IMG/VR virus record: IMGVR_UViG_3300030430_004034
Location: 12,049 to 76,048 of that record
Reading direction: 5' to 3' (one strand)
DNA from: a virus
Length of the DNA stretch: 64,000 bases
Shown one piece after another: positions 56,254-64,000 of this stretch (position 1 is its first letter; every line of letters begins with the position of its first letter). The notes beneath the pieces are model-generated. The model worked only from the letters and a program-made list of their open reading frames with translations, made no database searches and was not told where the DNA came from. Made by a program: the position numbers and the translations under genes.

Positions 56254-56763
56254 CTAAGGGACTGTCTGAGCGAACCGTTTTGCTTCCAAATTGACTTTGT
56301 ATCCGAATAGTCGTTTTGCTCTATCATTTGATTCACTTCTCGAACCGATAAATAGTTGATTGAACTTAGAACTATCCGAAGCCTCGTACCCCCTGCGCTT
56401 GCTCTCAACCACATGACGGGTTATCAAGTATAAAGCCCTTAGCCTGTCTTTCCCAAAATCAGCATCCGTTCCGGCTCTTTCGTCTTGGACGGTCCTAATA
56501 TGGAGGGTGAAGGTGTAGATTTCATTTCGTACATCATAAAATACGGTTGGGTACTCAACGGTGTTTGCGTCTTCAAAAACGATGATAACATCCTTTGAGG
56601 ATAGGTCGTATCTAACGCCCTTATTTTTTTCCAAAGAGCGAACATCAACAAAATTTGGTTTTGCTGAATGTGAAACGCTAATCGTCCCAGCGTCTACTAA
56701 AGCGGTAGAAGATGTCGTCCATTGAGTGTTCAACAAATCAATGACAAGACTTACTTCATCCAC
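56254..56763 (-). CDS. Tail terminator/completion-like protein
   Basis: This encodes 169 residues from GTG 56763, which overlaps the stop of the upstream gene. It has a mixed alpha/beta pattern: N-terminal helix, central strands (DVIIVFED, EIYTFTLHIRTVQD) and helix DRLRALYLITRHVVESKR. Size and place between the connector and tube genes match tail terminator proteins. Sequence alone is not decisive. Confidence 0.6.
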   Translation of the reverse strand: MDEVSLVIDLLNTQWTTSSTALVDAGTISVSHSAKPNFVDVRSLEKNKGVRYDLSSKDVIIVFEDANTVEYPTVFYDVRNEIYTFTLHIRTVQDERAGTDADFGKDRLRALYLITRHVVESKRRGYEASDSSKFNQLFIGSRSESNDRAKRLFGYKVNLEAKRFAQTVP

Positions 56764-56962
56764 GGAACATCCCCTCAATCTTCTTCTGTATTTCTTTGCT
56801 AACATGTTCGGCGTAAGCCATTTCAGCATTCTCAATCATTTCTTCATTTGAAAAGGAAACATCAAAACCTAGCAATCTAGATAACTCAATCATTTGGATA
56901 TTTCTTTTCTTCTCTCTTTCTAGAAACCTATTGAAAATATCGGTGGCTTCTCGGAATGACAT
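56756..56962 (-). CDS. Small helical protein
   Basis: This encodes 68 residues from ATG 56962, wholly helical and charged. It overlaps the next gene by eight bases and starts two bases after the connector stop. It may be a small head-tail joining factor. Function unknown. Confidence 0.6.
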   Translation of the reverse strand: MSFREATDIFNRFLEREKKRNIQMIELSRLLGFDVSFSNEEMIENAEMAYAEHVSKEIQKKIEGMFRG

Positions 56963-56963
56963 A

Positions 56964-58088
56964 TCAATCAATTAGATATAGGAGGTCTTTCTTTCCATCA
57001 AGTATTTCCATAGCCTCTTTGCGAAGAATATCATATTTCTCTTTTGTAGAAATGTTTCCTCCAGTTTCGGCAATCAGAATCGTTTGGTCGTCATGTCTCA
57101 GTATTTCTGCCGCCGCTAATTTTGTAGCGGCTTCGTGAATGGCAGAAGGCACTCTTCCGTCGCCAGCGACATAATTTACAATCACTGAGTTTTTGTTGTG
57201 ATAAGGATACCTCTTTAGGAAAAAGATTCTACCATCATCGCCCATCATCCAAAAATCCCCTAAACGCTTCATGTCCTGTTTATCGGTGAAACCCTCAACG
57301 ATGGTGTTAGAGTTTTCACCGGCTTGGTCAGAAACGGTAATTTGACAATCGGAACCATCCTCTCCTTCCAATAGGCTAGAGATGTGTATTTTTGTGCCGT
57401 CGTTGTGGTCAGTGTAAGCGTAGAAAAAATCAGAAATGTTCAGAGAGTTTGGTGAAGAAGTCAATGCCTTTTCAGAAGTTGCTCCTGTGAATTGTGCTGT
57501 CTTTGAAGGAAATTGTTCATTGATAAGTGCGACGATTTCCTTTGCTGTCGTTTTAGCACCAAAAGTAGAATTGAATCGTGATGAGGCAACAACTGGAGTA
57601 TCCGCATGGGCGTGATATTTCAATTCAAAAACATCGCCTGAATTTGGAAGTTGTATTGAAATCTTGTTGATTTTAGTATAGGCGCTACTGTCCAAAGTTA
57701 TGCTGGCCTGAGCAGAAGCCAATTCTCTGTAGTTGGTTCCTTCCCAAACTTGGAGACTCACAATCTTCCTAACCTTCATTTGGTGGAGTTGAACGAACCC
57801 TACATATCCACCATAATACGAATGTATTGGGTGTCTTGAAAACTCAAAATCCTTAAACTCGTCTTTGTGGATAATAGGGCGATAAGAACGACCCACCTTA
57901 TCATCAATCATTCCTTCTACCCTTTTTATGATGCTACCTATTTGGGCGTGTGTAGGGTTGGTTAAAGAGGTAAACTCCGGTATTTGCAAAAGGTCGGATA
58001 CAGCACCCTTGTTCGTATAGAATCCCTTTCCTTGGGTGTAGTCAACATCAATTTCTGTGTAATCGCTTGGTGATGATGAGACAGGCAT
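56964..58088 (-). CDS. Head-tail connector (adaptor) protein
   Basis: This encodes 374 residues. The N-terminal helix IIKRVEGMIDDKVGRSYRP and C-terminal helix VPSAIHEAATKLAAAEILRH follow the gp6/gp15-like adaptor plan, in which helices ring the portal. A beta-rich insertion of about 200 residues (with GEDGSDCQITVSD) makes it larger than usual. Position between head and tail genes fits. Confidence 0.75.
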   Translation of the reverse strand: MPVSSSPSDYTEIDVDYTQGKGFYTNKGAVSDLLQIPEFTSLTNPTHAQIGSIIKRVEGMIDDKVGRSYRPIIHKDEFKDFEFSRHPIHSYYGGYVGFVQLHQMKVRKIVSLQVWEGTNYRELASAQASITLDSSAYTKINKISIQLPNSGDVFELKYHAHADTPVVASSRFNSTFGAKTTAKEIVALINEQFPSKTAQFTGATSEKALTSSPNSLNISDFFYAYTDHNDGTKIHISSLLEGEDGSDCQITVSDQAGENSNTIVEGFTDKQDMKRLGDFWMMGDDGRIFFLKRYPYHNKNSVIVNYVAGDGRVPSAIHEAATKLAAAEILRHDDQTILIAETGGNISTKEKYDILRKEAMEILDGKKDLLYLID

Positions 58089-58090
58089 GA

Positions 58091-59509
58091 CTAGTCCTCC
58101 AATGCTTCTTCTAACTCGTAAGTGTTTGCAAGAAGATTCTGTAAGAAATTTGTTGCTTCATCCCTTGAAGCATTCACTTGTTCTGTAAATGCTCCTGTTT
58201 TTGACCCCTCTTCCTGTTCTGCAATCTCTGCTAAACTTGCTCCTTCTGAAACTTCTGTGCTAACGGTAAAGTATTCAGGGATGTTTCTTGAGACTCTTTT
58301 TTCTCTAGCGAACCCCCCTCTTCCTTCTGTTCTAACAGGGACTCTTGTGAATCTTAGTTCGCCAGTCCTGATAACTTCAACTCTAGCAGTGATTTCATCA
58401 AACGAAAATTCTTCCTTCCTCAACTCGTTTTTGTAAGGGTCAAGAATAATTTCATCAGGCAGAATAACTTTCACATCAGCCAATATTTTGAAATCCGATA
58501 GAGCACCAATTATTCTTCTTCTCCTGTTCCCTGCGTCTCTAGGGAAGAGACAGTGCATCAATAATTTAAACGCTGTATTCTTGTCTATGTTTTTGAGAGA
58601 AAGAATTACTCTACCTTCACTTACAACAGATACTCTTTCTTCCCCAACCTTCACACTTGTTTTTTGCTGTGAAGCATCAAACTCTACATCGTACAAATCC
58701 ATTAAATTAAATCCGTTAATATCGTCTCTTAATTTTTCATCTAATCCGTATATTTTGAGAAATGTTTTGCCTTTGGGGTCTTCCGCTCTACGCCACGCTG
58801 TAGGAGATAATGAAGACCCTTCTTTGCCAGTTATTTTCTCCATCAAAACAACATCTTCCTTGAAAATATCGTCCTTTTTTGTTCTAGGATAATCTACTCT
58901 AAATAGCGAACTGGGCTTGTAATCTGCTAGAACCTGTTCAGTAAACGATTTCTTTTCATCGTCTCCAAATGAAATTATCAAATTACCTCGGCCTGTCGTT
59001 ACTTCCATGTTCTTTTTCATTGTGTCAATAAGAGTTTTGAACGGGTATTCTTCAGATTCTTCTTCCAATATTTCTTCCATATTTTCGATGATAATATCAG
59101 AATCTTCTCCCGTTTCAGTCAATTTTTCGTACTCTTCCGTTTCCTCTCCTCTACCGAGAATCGTAGCAAAGGTATTAGGATTTTTTAAATCATCAATGGT
59201 AAAGTCCATTTTTGTAAAGTCAATCAACTTACCTTTGAATTTCTTGATAGTGTTCAACTTGCTAATCTTGGTAGATGTTATTCCTGATAACTTATTTTTG
59301 ATTATTTTCTTAGCCTCATCAACATTTTCTTCATATGCCCCGAGTCTATTTATTCGCTCTAAATCTTCAATTTTTTCATCAAGAAGTTGGTCCTCTGTAT
59401 TGCTACCTTCTTCTAGAAATCCGTAAGCCAAGTTTCTCAAAATAATGGCTTGTCCTAAAGTCTCAACATCCGTCACTTCTTCACGGCTAAACAGTAGAAC
59501 CTTTACCAT
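58091..59509 (-). CDS. Hypothetical virion-associated protein
   Basis: This encodes 472 residues, acidic, with a helical first half, low-complexity Glu runs (ENMEEILEEESEEYP), a central strand region and a Gly/Arg segment (EGRGGFAREKRVSR). It lies between the head-associated genes and the connector. It may be a scaffold, an internal head protein or a head-tail joining protein. I recognise no family. Confidence 0.65.
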   Translation of the reverse strand: MVKVLLFSREEVTDVETLGQAIILRNLAYGFLEEGSNTEDQLLDEKIEDLERINRLGAYEENVDEAKKIIKNKLSGITSTKISKLNTIKKFKGKLIDFTKMDFTIDDLKNPNTFATILGRGEETEEYEKLTETGEDSDIIIENMEEILEEESEEYPFKTLIDTMKKNMEVTTGRGNLIISFGDDEKKSFTEQVLADYKPSSLFRVDYPRTKKDDIFKEDVVLMEKITGKEGSSLSPTAWRRAEDPKGKTFLKIYGLDEKLRDDINGFNLMDLYDVEFDASQQKTSVKVGEERVSVVSEGRVILSLKNIDKNTAFKLLMHCLFPRDAGNRRRRIIGALSDFKILADVKVILPDEIILDPYKNELRKEEFSFDEITARVEVIRTGELRFTRVPVRTEGRGGFAREKRVSRNIPEYFTVSTEVSEGASLAEIAEQEEGSKTGAFTEQVNASRDEATNFLQNLLANTYELEEALED

Positions 59510-59519
59510 TTATACCAAC

Positions 59520-60188
59520 TCACATCAACCATTTACCCCAAGCCGCCGCTTTTTGTATCGCAGAGCCTAGGTGAAGACCGCTTGATGGGGGTTCGTAACT
59601 TGTTTGTCCAGTGTTCGGGTCAACCCAATATGGCCTTCCGTATCCGTCAGTACCGCTAGGGGGGACTGGATAGCCACTGCCATTGTTTACTGCTCCCTGC
59701 ATCTGTTGGTATTGCTGAGTATGTCCAGTCACTCCGGCAATAGCCATACCTGCTGTCGGCTGGGCAGGCGCACCCCCTCCCATATTAGAAGAGAATCCTT
59801 GAGATTCAAGGTATTGCTGTTTTGCCATTTTTCTTTGCATAACTACCTCAGTATCAATTGCTGAGTTCACAATAGCATTAATGTCCAACTGTATGTTTTC
59901 TTTTGTAATCCTTTCGTACTCTCTGAGACAATCAGGATGAACAGTCATTTTGCCAGTGGTAGAGTCCTGAACAAACTCTAGTTTAGAAAGCATTTCGCTA
60001 ACCACTCGCTCGGTGACATCTTCCATCAACTTTTCAAAAGTCATTAAAAATTTATGACCATGATATTGGAAAAACTCCTCCACATGGTTGTCTTGTAGAG
60101 AAAGCAAATTGTTTACAGTTTTGAATTGTGTGTCCTGAGAGGCGCTGATTGCACCTACAATGTCTCTATTGTTTGGGCCAAAAACCAT
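59520..60188 (-). CDS. Hypothetical protein with WW-like C-terminal segment
   Basis: This encodes 222 residues from ATG 60188 (GGTGAGTGAA before it). The N-terminal two-thirds is helical. A Gln/Gly/Pro-rich linker leads to GRPYWVDPNTGQTSYEPP, which looks like the second and third strands of a WW domain, although the first conserved Trp is missing. It overlaps the stop of the gene upstream without a gap. Confidence 0.65.
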   Translation of the reverse strand: MVFGPNNRDIVGAISASQDTQFKTVNNLLSLQDNHVEEFFQYHGHKFLMTFEKLMEDVTERVVSEMLSKLEFVQDSTTGKMTVHPDCLREYERITKENIQLDINAIVNSAIDTEVVMQRKMAKQQYLESQGFSSNMGGGAPAQPTAGMAIAGVTGHTQQYQQMQGAVNNGSGYPVPPSGTDGYGRPYWVDPNTGQTSYEPPSSGLHLGSAIQKAAAWGKWLM

Positions 60189-60189
60189 T

Positions 60190-60822
60190 TCACTCACCCT
60201 TTCCTTGTATCAAAAACTCCATTCTTTCCATTGATGCTCTTACTTCTTGTGCCAACCTAACGACTTCTTCTGGAGCAGTTTCTTCTGTTTCTACACGAGG
60301 AGATTTGATTATCCATCCAGCACTTGTAAGAGAAATAATATCGTCCCTTGTCAATGTGGTGGCTGGCCCTTTAGATAAGACTTGTGGCAATCTAGGTTTT
60401 GGAATAAACGCCTTGAATTCCAGCCCGTGGTCTTCTGCCATGATTTGTTGTTGTAGCATTTCCATTTGTCGGTGAAAACCTGCATGTTTTGGGCAATAGG
60501 TTCCTCGCATTGGTCTACCTTTTTCTACATGAGTTAATGGAATAGGTGGTCGCATGTAGTCTCCTGCTTCCCAAATATGGTGGGTTCCACAAACAACACA
60601 ACGCTCTTTCAGATTAAATTTCCACCCGTAATTTACAAACAAAAACTTCTTCTTTTCTGCCATCAAAACCTTTCTAATTTCTTTCAACCTTTTCTTTGGT
60701 TTGAGCGTTCGATATTTGTATTCCTCTACCGGGCCACTTGCTCTTGCTTGAACAAGAGGTGGTAGGAACGGGTTGCTCGTCTGTGCTGATTGTGCGCCTA
60801 TCAAGTTTGGTTGTTGATACAT
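60190..60822 (-). CDS. Zinc-finger protein next to GTPase
   Basis: This encodes 210 residues from ATG 60822 (AGGTGAAAGAA upstream). CVVCGTHHIW and YCPKHAGFH supply C-x2-C and C-x2-H ligands about 40 residues apart. A Pro-rich N terminus and helical C terminus flank it. It directly follows the GTPase gene and may work with it. No family recognised. Confidence 0.7.
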   Translation of the reverse strand: MYQQPNLIGAQSAQTSNPFLPPLVQARASGPVEEYKYRTLKPKKRLKEIRKVLMAEKKKFLFVNYGWKFNLKERCVVCGTHHIWEAGDYMRPPIPLTHVEKGRPMRGTYCPKHAGFHRQMEMLQQQIMAEDHGLEFKAFIPKPRLPQVLSKGPATTLTRDDIISLTSAGWIIKSPRVETEETAPEEVVRLAQEVRASMERMEFLIQGKGE

Positions 60823-60831
60823 TTCTTTCAC

Positions 60832-61494
60832 CTAGTAATCCTTAATCATCGTAGTGACTCCACGGTAAACCATTTCCGGTTGGGACTTAGCCGATACTAT
60901 GTATTTGAATGTCGGTATCCCTCGTTCATTTAGTTTTTGCATACCATAATGGAAGGGGTCAAAAATAGGATGTTTGTTGATGTCTCCATCGTGTTTGTAT
61001 TTTTCTCCCCACATGTCGTACTTGTTTGCCCAAATACTGATTGCCAAGGGGTATTCTTCGTCTCTTTTCTTTTTTCCATTAGGCCACCTTGAAAGACAGA
61101 TAGCATCAACGAGAAACTTCCATGCCAGTTGATGGTCTAAGTTGGCTGGGTTGTCCAAATGCCTGTGGTCTATCATGAAGATAATGTATTTTACCCGTCT
61201 ATTTTTCATGTCCTTAATCCATTCTTTCCAATAGATGGACTCTCCGCCAATGTCAGCAGAGCGTAGGGTATGGACTTCTCCTTCAAACTTGATTCTTTTT
61301 CGGGTGGCCCTATGCACTCCAACCGTTCGTTCTTTGATTTGTGCAACTTCTCCCCTTGTCCTTAACTGATGTCCGAGAGTGGTTTTTCCAACCATTGTAG
61401 CCCCGTAAACTCCGAAATTGATTGCATGAATTTTTTTGTAGAAACCAATAATTGCTTCACCGACAAGGATAGCAAAGCCTGTCATTAGCGACAT
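60832..61494 (-). CDS. Ras/Arf-like small GTPase
   Basis: This encodes 220 residues. GATMVGKTT (31-39) is the P-loop, ADIGGES (80-86) the switch II DxGG element like Arf, MglA and SRbeta, NKYD (157-160) the guanine-specific NKxD and SAKS (201-204) the G5 loop. The first 20 residues (MTGFAILVGEAIIGFY) are hydrophobic and could anchor it to a membrane or another protein. Such GTPases act as molecular switches; one inside a virion operon is very unusual. The partner proteins probably lie in the adjacent genes. Confidence 0.88.
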   Translation of the reverse strand: MSLMTGFAILVGEAIIGFYKKIHAINFGVYGATMVGKTTLGHQLRTRGEVAQIKERTVGVHRATRKRIKFEGEVHTLRSADIGGESIYWKEWIKDMKNRRVKYIIFMIDHRHLDNPANLDHQLAWKFLVDAICLSRWPNGKKKRDEEYPLAISIWANKYDMWGEKYKHDGDINKHPIFDPFHYGMQKLNERGIPTFKYIVSAKSQPEMVYRGVTTMIKDY

Positions 61495-61506
61495 TCATTT
61501 AACCAC

Positions 61507-62010
61507 CTAAAAATATTTATCTAATATTTTCTTTAAATGTTCTTGGACTCTTAAATCATCGAATCTTAACATCGCTGAATCTCTCAATGCCTCTATTACT
61601 TCGGTTTTTCTATTGTCATATTCTAAATCACGCAGTAATTTTTTTCCTAATTCCTTAACTCTTGAATCGGGTAAATATTTGTATTCTAAATTAAAATATG
61701 CTGGTCTTCCTCTTGGAGTAGAGCCTTTTTTTCTACTAATCCACCCATAGTCACTATCGTAGGTCAAAAACATTTTTTCTTTTGTAGGGATTGTTTGTTT
61801 TATCATTGGCTTAGAAATGTCTTTTAATTCATCTGCTCTTGAGCCAAAAAACGCATAAACCAATGCTTCTGTTAATCTTGGTGTCCAATATCCTGTGTCC
61901 TCATCACCTTGGGAACCTTGAAATAATCTATTAAATTTCCAAGAATAATCTTTGCCGTATTCTTCATCTGTTTGAATAATATATGGTTTTTTTAAGATGT
62001 TCCACCACAT
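61507..62010 (-). CDS. Hypothetical protein upstream of GTPase
   Basis: This encodes 167 residues, basic and soluble, with YGKDYSWKFNRLFQGSQG near the start and a helical C terminus (LRDLEYDNRKTEVIEALRDS). No motif is recognised. It lies between a membrane protein and the GTPase, within a cluster of membrane and switch-like genes. Confidence 0.65.
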   Translation of the reverse strand: MWWNILKKPYIIQTDEEYGKDYSWKFNRLFQGSQGDEDTGYWTPRLTEALVYAFFGSRADELKDISKPMIKQTIPTKEKMFLTYDSDYGWISRKKGSTPRGRPAYFNLEYKYLPDSRVKELGKKLLRDLEYDNRKTEVIEALRDSAMLRFDDLRVQEHLKKILDKYF

Positions 62011-62011
62011 A

Positions 62012-62227
62012 TCAATGCCCCCACCCGTTTAACAAAGTGTCAAACAGGAAACCCATAACATTCATGTCAAAAACACCCATGATGTTTCCAACAAGGAAAC
62101 CGGAAAGACAGGCACAAAAGCCCCAAAACCACGCTCTCATTTTCAAAAAGAAAATGTCAGCAGAATGTGCTCTTTGTTGATTGTAGGCGTAATCCGAATC
62201 GGAAAAGCCCATTATGTCTCCAAGCAT
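62012..62227 (-). CDS. Small membrane protein
   Basis: This encodes 71 residues. AWFWGFCACLSGFLVGNIMG and a second hydrophobic stretch (NVMGFLFDTLL) suggest one or two membrane helices. GAGGTGAGG precedes the ATG. It is part of a group of membrane proteins upstream of the GTPase. Role unknown. Confidence 0.65.
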   Translation of the reverse strand: MLGDIMGFSDSDYAYNQQRAHSADIFFLKMRAWFWGFCACLSGFLVGNIMGVFDMNVMGFLFDTLLNGWGH

Positions 62228-62238
62228 GTAGCCTCACC

Positions 62239-62637
62239 TCATTGGAGTTGGGCTAAAAATTCTGCTCCTAATTCATTTTCTTCTTGGTAAGATGAAATTT
62301 CTGGAATTCTAGTGGTATTGAAATCCGTTTGGAAAGTCTTCAAGGAGTCTTGCATTCTCTTTCTTTGCTGTTCTTCCTTGTTTTTCATTTTCCAATAGGA
62401 TTCAATTCTTCGGTCAAGAAGTCCTTGTTCTATGTAGTCGTTAAGGAACAAGTCATTGAGAGCCTTCATGATGAGAATAGCACCGACGGTAATCAGTCCG
62501 AATAGAACACCGTGGGCTAAATGAGTGTATGGAAACTGCGTACCAAACTCAGCATAAAAGAAAACATTTGCTCCGCTCACCACCCCAACAAAAAGGATGG
62601 TCATAATCAGCCTTGTATCTGCGTTAAGAGCCGCCAA
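62239..62637 (-). CDS. Membrane protein with coiled-coil tail
   Basis: This encodes 132 residues from TTG (GAGGTGTTTTC before it, the local consensus). Two membrane helices (MTILFVGVVSGANVFFYAE and LAHGVLFGLITVGAILIM) are followed by a charged helix (about 85-110). A virion membrane component or a late assembly factor is possible. Role unknown. Confidence 0.7.
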   Translation of the reverse strand: MAALNADTRLIMTILFVGVVSGANVFFYAEFGTQFPYTHLAHGVLFGLITVGAILIMKALNDLFLNDYIEQGLLDRRIESYWKMKNKEEQQRKRMQDSLKTFQTDFNTTRIPEISSYQEENELGAEFLAQLQ

Positions 62638-62646
62638 GAAAACACC

Positions 62647-62973
62647 TCAAGAGAATTCAACGGACACAGCCGCCCCTTCACCTGAACCCGAAGAAATGCT
62701 TAGGAACAGCCCATTCGTCGCTAGGACACCGTGCATGTCATATTCCATCATTGTTGGACCGAACACTGCCCCGGAACCCGGAGGATTATCGCCCTGAACA
62801 ATCATTCTTGCTAATTCTGTACCGCTTGCGGCAGAAGCATTGTCAAAGACCTTTATCGTTGTTGGAGCGGTTCCTGTAAGAACAGCATGAATTGAAACCA
62901 ATTTACACTGTCCTTTGAAAACCACTGCGCTTGCCGATAATACGCCGCTTGTCCTGCTGGTTTGACTTGCCAT
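62647..62973 (-). CDS. Small beta-rich virion protein
   Basis: This encodes 108 residues, rich in Gly, Ala, Ser and Thr, with strands throughout (GQCKLVSIHAVLTGTAPTTI, AAVSVEFS). Small jelly-roll-like proteins downstream of the capsid gene are often decoration proteins. AGGTGTTCAT precedes the ATG. Function inferred from position. Confidence 0.6.
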   Translation of the reverse strand: MASQTSRTSGVLSASAVVFKGQCKLVSIHAVLTGTAPTTIKVFDNASAASGTELARMIVQGDNPPGSGAVFGPTMMEYDMHGVLATNGLFLSISSGSGEGAAVSVEFS

Positions 62974-63023
62974 ATGAACACCTAAATAATCCTAGAAAAC
63001 TTCCTTTAATGAAGGTTGCGCCT

Positions 63024-63359
63024 TCATTCAGAAGTTTCTGTCTTCTTCGGGGTTGCCTTCTTTGCTGTAGTTTTCCTTCGGATGGTCTTCTTCTTTGGAA
63101 GAAGAGTAGAAACCACTTCATCAGGTTGACACTCTAAAGCAGAGCAGAGCATGGCTAATTCTCGTTCGGGAAGGCTCTCTAATTCTTTTCTATCTGATTC
63201 AGAAAAAACCACTACGACATTTTTACCGCCATAGTAATGAGAAGCGTCATAGGCCGAGACCTTCACAGCCCCGGCCTTTGACACCTCAAATTTTCCTTCT
63301 CTTCCTGAAAGTTTCAGAGAATCCGCCCAACAGAATTCACTCAATTGGATGGTAGCCAA
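63024..63359 (-). CDS. Small protein with lysine-rich tail
   Basis: This encodes 111 residues from TTG (GAGGTGTTTC before it). The first 85 residues form a small globular domain. The tail (about 88-108) is KKKTIRRKTTAKKATPKKT, of histone-H1/AlgP-like composition, which could bind packaged DNA or the acidic capsid interior. Head-associated by position. Confidence 0.65.
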   Translation of the reverse strand: MATIQLSEFCWADSLKLSGREGKFEVSKAGAVKVSAYDASHYYGGKNVVVVFSESDRKELESLPERELAMLCSALECQPDEVVSTLLPKKKTIRRKTTAKKATPKKTETSE

Positions 63360-63368
63360 AGAAACACC

Positions 63369-63719
63369 TCAAATGTTTCCGTATGCTCTGATTCTTAACA
63401 TTCCCAAATCGGAGTTAGCAGATTCAGCACCGGAACTAGCAGTCGTTCCCACTAGTTTGAAGGAACTGGAACTTGCGTACTCCCCGGCAGTGCTGAGTTC
63501 AACTACGAACCTCTCAAGAGCAACACCGGAAGCCGTTTCAGCGCCAGTAAGCACAACTGCGGTGATGGTATCAAGACCCAAAGAGGCGGCAGTAATGACT
63601 TCCCCGTCTTCGGTATATGAAGTGATGTTGATGTTTGCATCAACGACATATTCGTCACCCACAACTCTAGGACTGGTAATGCCTTTGTGGTTAGCCAACA
63701 ATGTTACTGTGTGTGTCAT
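63369..63719 (-). CDS. Small beta-rich protein, capsid decoration candidate
   Basis: This encodes 116 residues, beta-rich, beginning MTHTVTLLANHKGITSPRVV, with many Ala, Ser and Thr residues. It lies directly after the major capsid protein gene, the usual position for decoration or stabilising proteins. GAGGTGTTTTA precedes the ATG. Function inferred. Confidence 0.6.
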   Translation of the reverse strand: MTHTVTLLANHKGITSPRVVGDEYVVDANINITSYTEDGEVITAASLGLDTITAVVLTGAETASGVALERFVVELSTAGEYASSSSFKLVGTTASSGAESANSDLGMLRIRAYGNI

Positions 63720-63728
63720 TAAAACACC

Positions 63729-64000
63729 TCAAGCGACATTGGTGATTTTACCTTGGCCCAAGAAGAAGGAACAGCCCGTCTCCGCAATCGTGCGGTAAAG
63801 GGCTTGGTTTCCAAGACGACCCACACCGAATGGGTTTCCGTTGCTGATACCGTCCTCAAAGTATTGGGTTGGCTTCATCACTTGGAGCCACAGATGGTCC
63901 GTATCAAGGAACAGAAGGTCGCTGATACCCGTATCAGAAGAATTGGTAGTAGAAGTCATTTCCTTCACAGGGATGAGAGGAATGTCGTAGTAGGTTGCCA
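63729..64000 (-). CDS. Major capsid protein (HK97-like), C-terminal part
   Basis: Only the C-terminal 90 residues are in the window; the frame continues beyond base 64000. ATYYDIPLIPVKEM, LLFLDTDHLWLQVMKP and LYRTIAETGCSFFLGQGKI follow the end of HK97-fold capsid proteins of archaeal tailed viruses (…R..IPLI……..LFLD..HL…..P). It heads the visible late operon. The call is based on pattern, position and following genes. Confidence 0.7.
   Translation of the reverse strand, partial: ATYYDIPLIPVKEMTSTTNSSDTGISDLLFLDTDHLWLQVMKPTQYFEDGISNGNPFGVGRLGNQALYRTIAETGCSFFLGQGKITNVA

Noticed and set aside
1-64000. Provirus boundaries (integrase, attachment site)
   Set aside because: No integrase, no host-type flank and no duplicated tRNA 3' end were seen within the window.

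Overview
The window looks like part of the genome of a tailed double-stranded DNA virus that infects an archaeon. The nearest type I know of is the magroviruses, viruses of planktonic Marine Group II (Poseidoniales) euryarchaea; that assignment is inference. It encodes archaeal-type information-processing genes: TFB, a clamp-loader small subunit, a sliding clamp-like protein, family B DNA polymerase, archaeal-type primase, ATP-dependent DNA ligase and an ERCC4 nuclease. It also has an HK97-like capsid protein end, head-tail connector, tail tube, tape measure and tail fibre genes. Most starts follow GAGGTG-type Shine-Dalgarno sites, and genes are chained by ATGA or TTGA overlaps. There are no cellular housekeeping operons.

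Layout. (1) 1-1770: leftward operon of small acidic proteins, three of which begin with the same W-[EK]-D-I/E-[LT]-K-type peptide. (2) 1.9-6.7 kb: a visibly GC-richer accessory block of small genes separated by seven copies of a palindrome, CAAAGTG..ACCATATGGT..CACTTTG, and many hairpins. The outermost two genes are each enclosed by long inverted repeats. (3) 6.6-7.2 kb: a 640-base divergent control region with ten GTAGAAA/TTTCTAC repeats, a TATA-like stretch and a GC-rich hairpin segment; it is the best candidate for an origin and early promoter. (4) 7.2-40.8 kb: one long rightward early/middle region. It carries an SF1 helicase, three tRNA genes (Arg, Leu, Met), TFB, an E1-like/JAMM pair, an adenine methyltransferase, a GroES-like/GroEL (group I) pair and a PC4-like protein. 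It then runs through DNA ligase, clamp loader, ssDNA-binding protein, Sak4-like recombinase, clamp, a split PolB, Cas4-like nuclease, primase, ERCC4 nuclease, a P-loop ATPase and an exonuclease. (5) A strong hairpin at 40.77 kb separates convergent arms. (6) 64.0-40.8 kb: a leftward late region running from the major capsid protein through head-associated proteins, a Ras/Arf-like GTPase, connector, tail tube, frameshifted tail-assembly chaperones, tape measure, a LamG-type protein, a 2104-residue tail protein and fibre. It ends with a small membrane protein and an HMG-CoA lyase-like enzyme.

The early arm supplies a nearly self-sufficient replisome plus its own transcription factor, chaperonin and tRNAs. 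The late arm builds the virion. Terminase and portal genes are not seen and presumably lie outside the window.

The most unusual elements are the palindrome-separated cassette block, the Ras/Arf-like GTPase inside the virion operon, the E1-JAMM pair, the GroES/GroEL pair in an archaeal virus, the PolB split exactly before motif C, a structured leader whose closing helix buries a ribosome-binding site, and a near-identical 33-base segment shared in frame by two unrelated genes 33 kb apart.
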